A stretch of 10,005 nt of DNA from assembly GCA_000310025.1 (NCBI GenBank), contig FN649742.1, positions 3,191,269-3,201,273 of the forward strand, in the 5' to 3' direction. Under the pieces are notes generated by a model that worked only from the letters and a program-made list of their open reading frames with translations, had not been told where the DNA came from and did no database searches. Positions within the stretch are counted from its first letter, which is position 1; every line of letters starts with the position of its first letter. The DNA comes from Ectocarpus siliculosus (taxonomy: Eukaryota > Sar > Phaeophyceae > Ectocarpales > Ectocarpaceae). This document shows positions 8,901 to 10,005 of this stretch, piece after piece. Made by a program: the position numbers and the translations under genes.

Positions 8901-9699
8901 GCAGGAGACGAGGGCCCGTCGCGTTCACCTTGACATGAGCGACACGGAATACCGGATGAACAGCGATCTAGTCAAGAAGTTGGAAGCCGACAAGAAGTTG
9001 GTGAGTGAGGTGCACACCGCCTTAGTAGCCCTCTCCCCACCCACCCCACCCCCACCCCCGGTGGTGGTGATATTCTAGGGCTATGCAAGGTTACCCCCCA
9101 CCCTTCCTACCGCCCTCAATAACGTCAGCCGAGTAAATAGAAGAGGAGTCGAGCTATTGTATCTATGCATTCTAGGTTATTCTCGGGGTATGTACTCGAT
9201 GTGGGAACGGTCCTGAAGCCCAACCGTTGGTGATGCAATGCGCAACTTGCACTCCGCAAATCTCACATCTCACGGTGCTTCTCGAGCTTCCAAGGGGTGT
9301 TGGTCCTGTGCTTTGGTGGGAAACGGCTACATACACGGTGCTGCGTTCCGCGGCTTTGTCGTGCCACTGTATTATCAAATGGAATGCGAAGGGGGCTTTA
9401 TACTCTACCCACGGCATTCGCCATCCTACTGGCCGAGCAGGATTGAGAGACGTTTGTTCGCTGTATTGAATGGACGGGGTACAGGGACTAGCCTTTTTTA
9501 ACAAACAAACTGATTGTTGTCAACGCAAAGAGGGAAGCAGAGCGGTGCTCTGTCCCGAAACAGATGTTTGATGACCTTCTGCAAAATAAACTACCATTTC
9601 ACACTCCCTGCCGTCGACCCCCCGGCATCGGCCTTGTCTACTAAAATAAACAAATTTCAGGTCGCCCAGGTTAGACAACGAATGGAAAGCGCCAACTGA
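840..9699 (+). CDS. Multi-exon coiled-coil protein, TPH-like, probably cilium/flagellum-associated (5' end uncertain)
   Basis: Proposed joins: 840-1095, 1784-1953, 2517-2588, 2896-3022, 3456-3539, 4181-4281, 4854-4941, 5981-6096, 6260-6347, 6509-6573, 8247-8321, 8874-9000, 9661-9699. Seen directly: every junction keeps the frame, giving about 468 residues and a TGA stop. Residues 1 to about 110 are partly low complexity (Gly/Ser/Arg). From about residue 110 almost to the end the chain is a single highly charged helix with very few Pro or Gly, rich in EE, KR, AEK and ERE clusters. Known of the family: long Glu/Lys/Arg helices of about 450-550 residues are typical of TPH-domain proteins, including CFAP45, CFAP53, MNS1 and CFAP210, which line ciliary doublet microtubules. 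Inferred: a structural axonemal or basal-body role; which subfamily is not resolved, and another coiled-coil protein is possible. The start is uncertain: a phase-compatible acceptor precedes 840, or translation could begin at the in-frame ATG at 751, adding 30 residues. Intron 10 carries a LINE insertion. Exon boundaries are by eye and not confirmed by transcripts. Confidence 0.72.
1096..1783 (+). other. Intron 1 (688 bases)
   Basis: GTGAGT donor to AAGCAG acceptor. It contains an 11-base C-run with CAG (1274-1287) that could serve as a cryptic acceptor, and a second C-rich tract at 1742-1760. A 173-codon plus-strand frame (1248-1769) has no recognisable domain or helical bias; frames of this length are not rare by chance in 10 kb at this base composition. 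Confidence 0.6.
1784..1953 (+). CDS. Exon 2: linker and start of the long coiled coil
   Basis: The acceptor is CTTAAGCAG before 1784, behind a C-rich tract at 1742-1760; the donor is AT|GTAAGT at 1954. Phase 0 at entry, two bases of a codon left at exit. It encodes an acidic Gly/Asp/Val linker, then IARAWRTFDVAKQIEYETKE and a Lys/Gln/Glu helix. The Ala-Trp motif at the head of the helix is the last aromatic landmark before the repetitive charged region. Confidence 0.75.
1954..2516 (+). other. Intron 2 (563 bases) ending in a CT microsatellite
   Basis: GTAAGT donor to TTCAG acceptor. It includes a G-rich stretch (2269-2287) and ends in the CT repeat described separately. No gene is seen on either strand; the minus-strand frame here is mainly translated repeat (Glu-Arg). 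Confidence 0.7.
2451..2507. repeat. (CT)28 microsatellite at splice acceptor
   Basis: An uninterrupted CT dinucleotide run of 57 bases ends nine bases before exon 3. It forms the polypyrimidine tract of intron 2. Its length is likely to vary between individuals (inference from repeat type). Confidence 0.97.
2517..2588 (+). CDS. Exon 3: coiled-coil segment
   Basis: The acceptor CTTCAG follows a 57-base CT microsatellite; the donor is CG|GTGAGG at 2589. The first base completes the codon begun in exon 2 (ATA, Ile) and 23 codons follow: FREELEVHRAKQAEKKAVEE and further Glu/Arg. Composition and phase match both neighbours. Confidence 0.82.
2589..2895 (+). other. Intron 3 (307 bases)
   Basis: GTGAGG donor to GAAGGAG acceptor. 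The 3' part (about 2760-2830) is C/T-rich and then A/C-rich. No coding signal in it. Confidence 0.6.
2654..2675. repeat. Short perfect inverted repeat in intron 3
   Basis: CTACAGTA at 2654-2661 and TACTGTAG at 2668-2675 are exact reverse complements around a 6-base loop (GTTTCG). Function unknown; could be chance. Confidence 0.6.
2896..3022 (+). CDS. Exon 4: coiled-coil segment
   Basis: The first base completes an Arg codon from exon 3, followed by YMEEQERKLAEFHMEQEAIK and more Lys/Glu/Arg helix ending in KRLQ. The donor is CAG|GTAAAA at 3023. The acceptor (GAAGGAG) lies behind an A/C-rich rather than T-rich stretch, so the exact start is less certain than the frame; reading phase supports 2896. 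Confidence 0.8.
3023..3455 (+). other. Intron 4 (433 bases)
   Basis: GTAAAA donor to CCTTCAG acceptor. The only structure noticed is an 11-base tandem pair with unit TAGGNCCGGAG at 3170-3191. No gene seen. Confidence 0.65.
3170..3191. repeat. 11-base tandem duplication
   Basis: TAGGACCGGAG is followed directly by TAGGCCCGGAG, two copies differing at one base, within intron 4. Confidence 0.7.
3456..3539 (+). CDS. Exon 5: coiled-coil segment
   Basis: A strong pyrimidine-rich acceptor (TTGCTTCCTTCAG) precedes 3456; the donor is GAG|GTGTGT at 3540. Twenty-eight codons in phase 0 at both ends: AEKEIERQARLDEEMLDIER and CKAKLQGE. The single Cys is unusual in this otherwise Cys-poor helix. Confidence 0.82.
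3540..4180 (+). other. Intron 5 (641 bases)
   Basis: GTGTGT donor to CCAAG acceptor. G-rich in the middle (3705-3900). Several overlapping short frames of 72-91 codons occur but none has domain-like or helical composition. A further small exon cannot be excluded, although exons 5 and 6 already join in frame. Confidence 0.5.
4181..4281 (+). CDS. Exon 6: coiled-coil segment
   Basis: Encodes VDEADRKRKSEKDRLAAIQA and ENAKQREIREQRQ with a donor AG|GTAACA at 4282. The acceptor (TGCCAAG) is weak, with only a short pyrimidine stretch. It is chosen because phase 0 fits exon 5 and the open frame further upstream loses helical character. The left edge could move by a few codons. Confidence 0.75.
4282..4853 (+). 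other. Intron 6 (572 bases)
   Basis: GTAACA donor to TGTAAG acceptor. It contains a short GTTC repeat near 4304 and a 139-codon plus-strand frame (4428-4847) without recognisable domain. Nothing else supported. Confidence 0.5.
4854..4941 (+). CDS. Exon 7: coiled-coil segment
   Basis: The first base completes AGA (Arg) with the two bases left by exon 6; then ESDAADALLLKEHRQRMDAE and EQARAAKLK. A CTAAC branch-like motif stands unusually close (about 8 bases) to the acceptor TGTAAG. The donor AAG|GTGCAG is weak. The frame is not recovered by longer single-exon reading, so this exon is inferred from composition and phase. Confidence 0.72.
4942..5980 (+). other. Intron 7 (1039 bases)
   Basis: GTGCAG donor to AAATAG acceptor; the longest intron not explained by an insertion. 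It holds a GAC/ACG-rich stretch (about 5666-5706) and the GTT repeat. No helical exon in a compatible phase was found, but a missed small exon is most likely here. Confidence 0.5.
5928..5959. repeat. (GTT)n microsatellite near splice acceptor
   Basis: About 10.7 GTT units end 21 bases before exon 8, supplying the T-rich sequence upstream of the acceptor. Confidence 0.95.
5981..6096 (+). CDS. Exon 8: coiled-coil segment with GC donor
   Basis: The acceptor CAAATAG follows a GTT microsatellite. It encodes QRMKRYEDIGNFWSERQAGN then a Glu/Ala/Leu/Arg helix. It leaves two bases of a codon at CAG|GCAAGA, a GC donor matching the usual GC-AG intron consensus. Without splicing there the frame runs into Lys-rich sequence and stops shortly after. 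It contains Trp and Gly-Asn, a slightly less regular helix than its neighbours. Confidence 0.78.
6097..6259 (+). other. Intron 8 (163 bases), GC-AG type
   Basis: Starts CAG|GCAAGA and ends TTTAG. Phase agrees on both sides (two bases plus one make AGG, Arg). No GT donor in a compatible frame lies near. Confidence 0.65.
6260..6347 (+). CDS. Exon 9: coiled-coil segment
   Basis: The acceptor is CGTTTAG; the first base completes AGG (Arg). It encodes KEEATLERERKEREARRIAG and MVMAAENQK, ending at AAG|GTGCTA. A second donor, CAGC|GTAAGC at 6364, would extend the exon by 16 bases and pairs in frame with an alternative acceptor after 6446. Confidence 0.75.
6348..6508 (+). other. Intron 9 (161 bases) with nested alternative
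   Basis: Preferred GTGCTA to ACCAG. A shorter intron, 6364-6446 (GTAAGC to CCACAG, 83 bases), is also in frame. The intron contains an ACC-rich stretch around 6409-6430. Confidence 0.5.
6509..6573 (+). CDS. Exon 10: coiled-coil segment
   Basis: The acceptor CCCACCAG precedes GTG. It encodes VIQEKNALNAKKHKEDMEFA and Gln, donor AG|GTAGGC at 6574. Joined to exon 9 it makes an uninterrupted ENQK-VIQEKN helix. The alternative acceptor after 6446 would add about 20 basic, aromatic-containing residues that do not look like the coil. Confidence 0.72.
6649..6661. repeat. Target-site duplication, left copy
   Basis: GGTGGGGTGAGGG, identical to 8006-8018; abuts the 3' end of the antisense LINE. Confidence 0.88.
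6662..6756 (-). other. LINE 3' untranslated region with C-run tail
   Basis: Follows the RT stop codon on the minus strand. It contains GGTCAATGGTCTAACC and GGCATGCA, then GAGTACG and eight C residues directly before the target duplication. The same blocks recur in the same order at 9898-10005. The absence of a poly(A) tail is evident. Confidence 0.8.
6757..8005 (-). pseudogene. LINE reverse transcriptase, C-terminal fragment, frameshifted
   Basis: The readable protein begins DFVGMSDTPEGLQLQIDVAK, the part just after the FADD-type catalytic motif, so the polymerase core upstream is missing. It then has the RT landmark YTYLGV (7813-7796) and a region resembling LINE thumb sequence (KLAVLKSVFVPPLEYAGEVW, in another frame). 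Further on come a basic segment RSRQPTEW and a terminal Cys-rich motif CDCGFEC...ED...EC (7038-6988) followed by PWYEKERE. Homology jumps frame at about 7739-7746, 7579-7585 and 7120-7125. An in-frame TAG at 7460-7458 replaces what is probably a Trp codon (LTW then stop then YRM). The terminal stop TGA is at 6759-6757. It cannot make a functional enzyme. Identification as LINE RT is firm; the precise family is open. Confidence 0.9.
8006..8018. repeat. Target-site duplication, right copy
   Basis: GGTGGGGTGAGGG, identical to 6649-6661; abuts the truncated 5' end of the LINE, where RT homology stops abruptly. Confidence 0.88.
8247..8321 (+). CDS. Exon 11: coiled-coil segment after the LINE-bearing intron
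   Basis: The acceptor TCTCTCTCTCGTAG is strong. The first base completes AGG (Arg), followed by FINDSEAYRQEERDKITKKR and IAMA, with donor AA|GTACGT at 8322. Phase fits exon 10 across the 1.67 kb intron, evidence that the retrotransposon did not break the reading frame. Confidence 0.83.
8743..8771. repeat. 8-base tandem repeat (AACGACTA)
   Basis: AACGACTA occurs twice exactly, then AACGACCA and a partial fourth unit. Located in intron 11. Confidence 0.85.
8801..8830. repeat. (CCA)10 microsatellite
   Basis: Ten CCA units in intron 11, ending 43 bases before exon 12. Confidence 0.95.
8874..9000 (+). CDS. Exon 12: C-terminal coiled coil
   Basis: A very strong acceptor (CTCTCTCTTTTCAG) and the strong donor TTG|GTGAGT frame 127 bases. 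It encodes YRKDLEIQVQETRARRVHLD then MSDTEYRMNSDLVKKLEADK, finishing KKL. The Met-Ser-Asp...Asn...Leu segment breaks the monotonous charge pattern and looks like a conserved C-terminal landmark of the family. Confidence 0.85.
9001..9660 (+). other. Intron 12 (660 bases)
   Basis: GTGAGT donor to TTTCAG acceptor. A C-rich tract lies at 9036-9060. Overlapping frames of 80-110 codons on both strands (about 9172-9504) show no domain and are probably chance. Confidence 0.65.
9661..9699 (+). CDS. Exon 13: terminal exon and stop codon
   Basis: The acceptor AAATTTCAG precedes 9661. Twelve codons, VAQVRQRMESAN, then TGA at 9697-9699. It continues the helix in phase 0 from exon 12 and supplies a natural C-terminus. 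The exon is short, so its support rests on acceptor quality, phase and composition. Confidence 0.7.
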   Translation, partial: VAQVRQRMESAN

Positions 9700-9897
9700 A
9701 CGCGGGTCGGTCAGTGATGATGTGGTTCATGACGTCGTTTACAGAGGCGCGTCTCCGCACAGGAAGAAACGACAATAGGGATCTAGCAGACAGTGGGATC
9801 TGCTCCCGCCCGGACCTATTCACCCCCCCCCCCAGACCATTCCAACCAACTTGGTATGCTCATAGAACTGAAGTGTCTGGTGGTCTGGTGTGTTGGC
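9700..9897 (+). other. 3' flank / probable 3' UTR of the coiled-coil gene
   Basis: Non-coding sequence after the stop. It includes a direct repeat of GGGATCT (9778-9784 and 9796-9802) and a 10-C run (about 9824-9833). No recognisable polyadenylation signal was found. Confidence 0.5.
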
Positions 9898-10005
9898 GGG
9901 GGGGGGGGGGCTACTCCATAGTCGTGCATGCCGAAATCCTTAAACCATTGACCCTCGCATCCCTAAAAAAAAAGCCGGGACGGACCACCCCGGGGCTCTC
10001 ACCGA
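9898..10005 (-). mobile_element. 3' tail of a second LINE copy, running off the window
   Basis: On the minus strand it reads TCGGTGA, then a GTCCGTCC block, GGGTCAATGGTTTAAGG, GGCATGCA, GGAGTAG and a 13-C run. These blocks follow the same order as the 3' UTR of the intron 10 LINE, with small insertions and substitutions. The TCGGTGA at the window edge aligns with the CGG-TGA stop of the first copy, so its RT gene should begin just beyond base 10005. It carries a 9-T run absent from the first copy. Confidence 0.72.

Noticed and set aside
9172-9504. Overlapping 80-110 codon frames on both strands in intron 12
   Set aside because: Overlapping open frames with no family resemblance, bounded by a well-supported intron.

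Overview
The window is eukaryotic nuclear DNA. It holds one plus-strand, intron-rich gene of at least 13 coding exons spread over about 8.9 kb, so no single open frame represents it. The short exons, introns averaging about 0.6 kb, pyrimidine-rich and microsatellite-rich acceptors and near-balanced base composition resemble a protist such as a brown alga or another stramenopile. That lineage call is an inference, not proven by the sequence.

The exons were assembled by eye from splice sites and reading phase. They join without a phase conflict or stop into about 468 codons ending at a TGA at 9697-9699. The product has a Gly/Ser/Arg-rich N-terminal stretch followed by one very long charged alpha-helical coiled coil rich in Glu, Lys, Arg, Ala and Gln. 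This is the style of trichohyalin/plectin-homology (TPH) proteins, several of which are cilium or flagellum proteins bound inside doublet microtubules. The exact orthologue could not be named.

Region by region: 1-839 is upstream DNA or an upstream intron with no supported exon. 840-9699 is the exon/intron gene. Intron 10 (6574-8246) is swollen by a 5'-truncated, decayed non-LTR (LINE) retrotransposon in antisense orientation at 6662-8005, bounded by a perfect 13-base target-site duplication. 9700-9897 is the 3' flank. 9898-10005 carries the 3' untranslated tail of a second, diverged copy of the same LINE family, running off the right edge. Both copies end in a C-run rather than a poly(A) tail.

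No rRNA, clear tRNA, CRISPR array or prokaryotic operon structure is present. The most distinctive points are the complete integration footprint of the LINE, its shared poly(C) 3' end, several microsatellites sitting just upstream of splice acceptors, one GC-AG intron and a frame-preserving alternative for intron 9.
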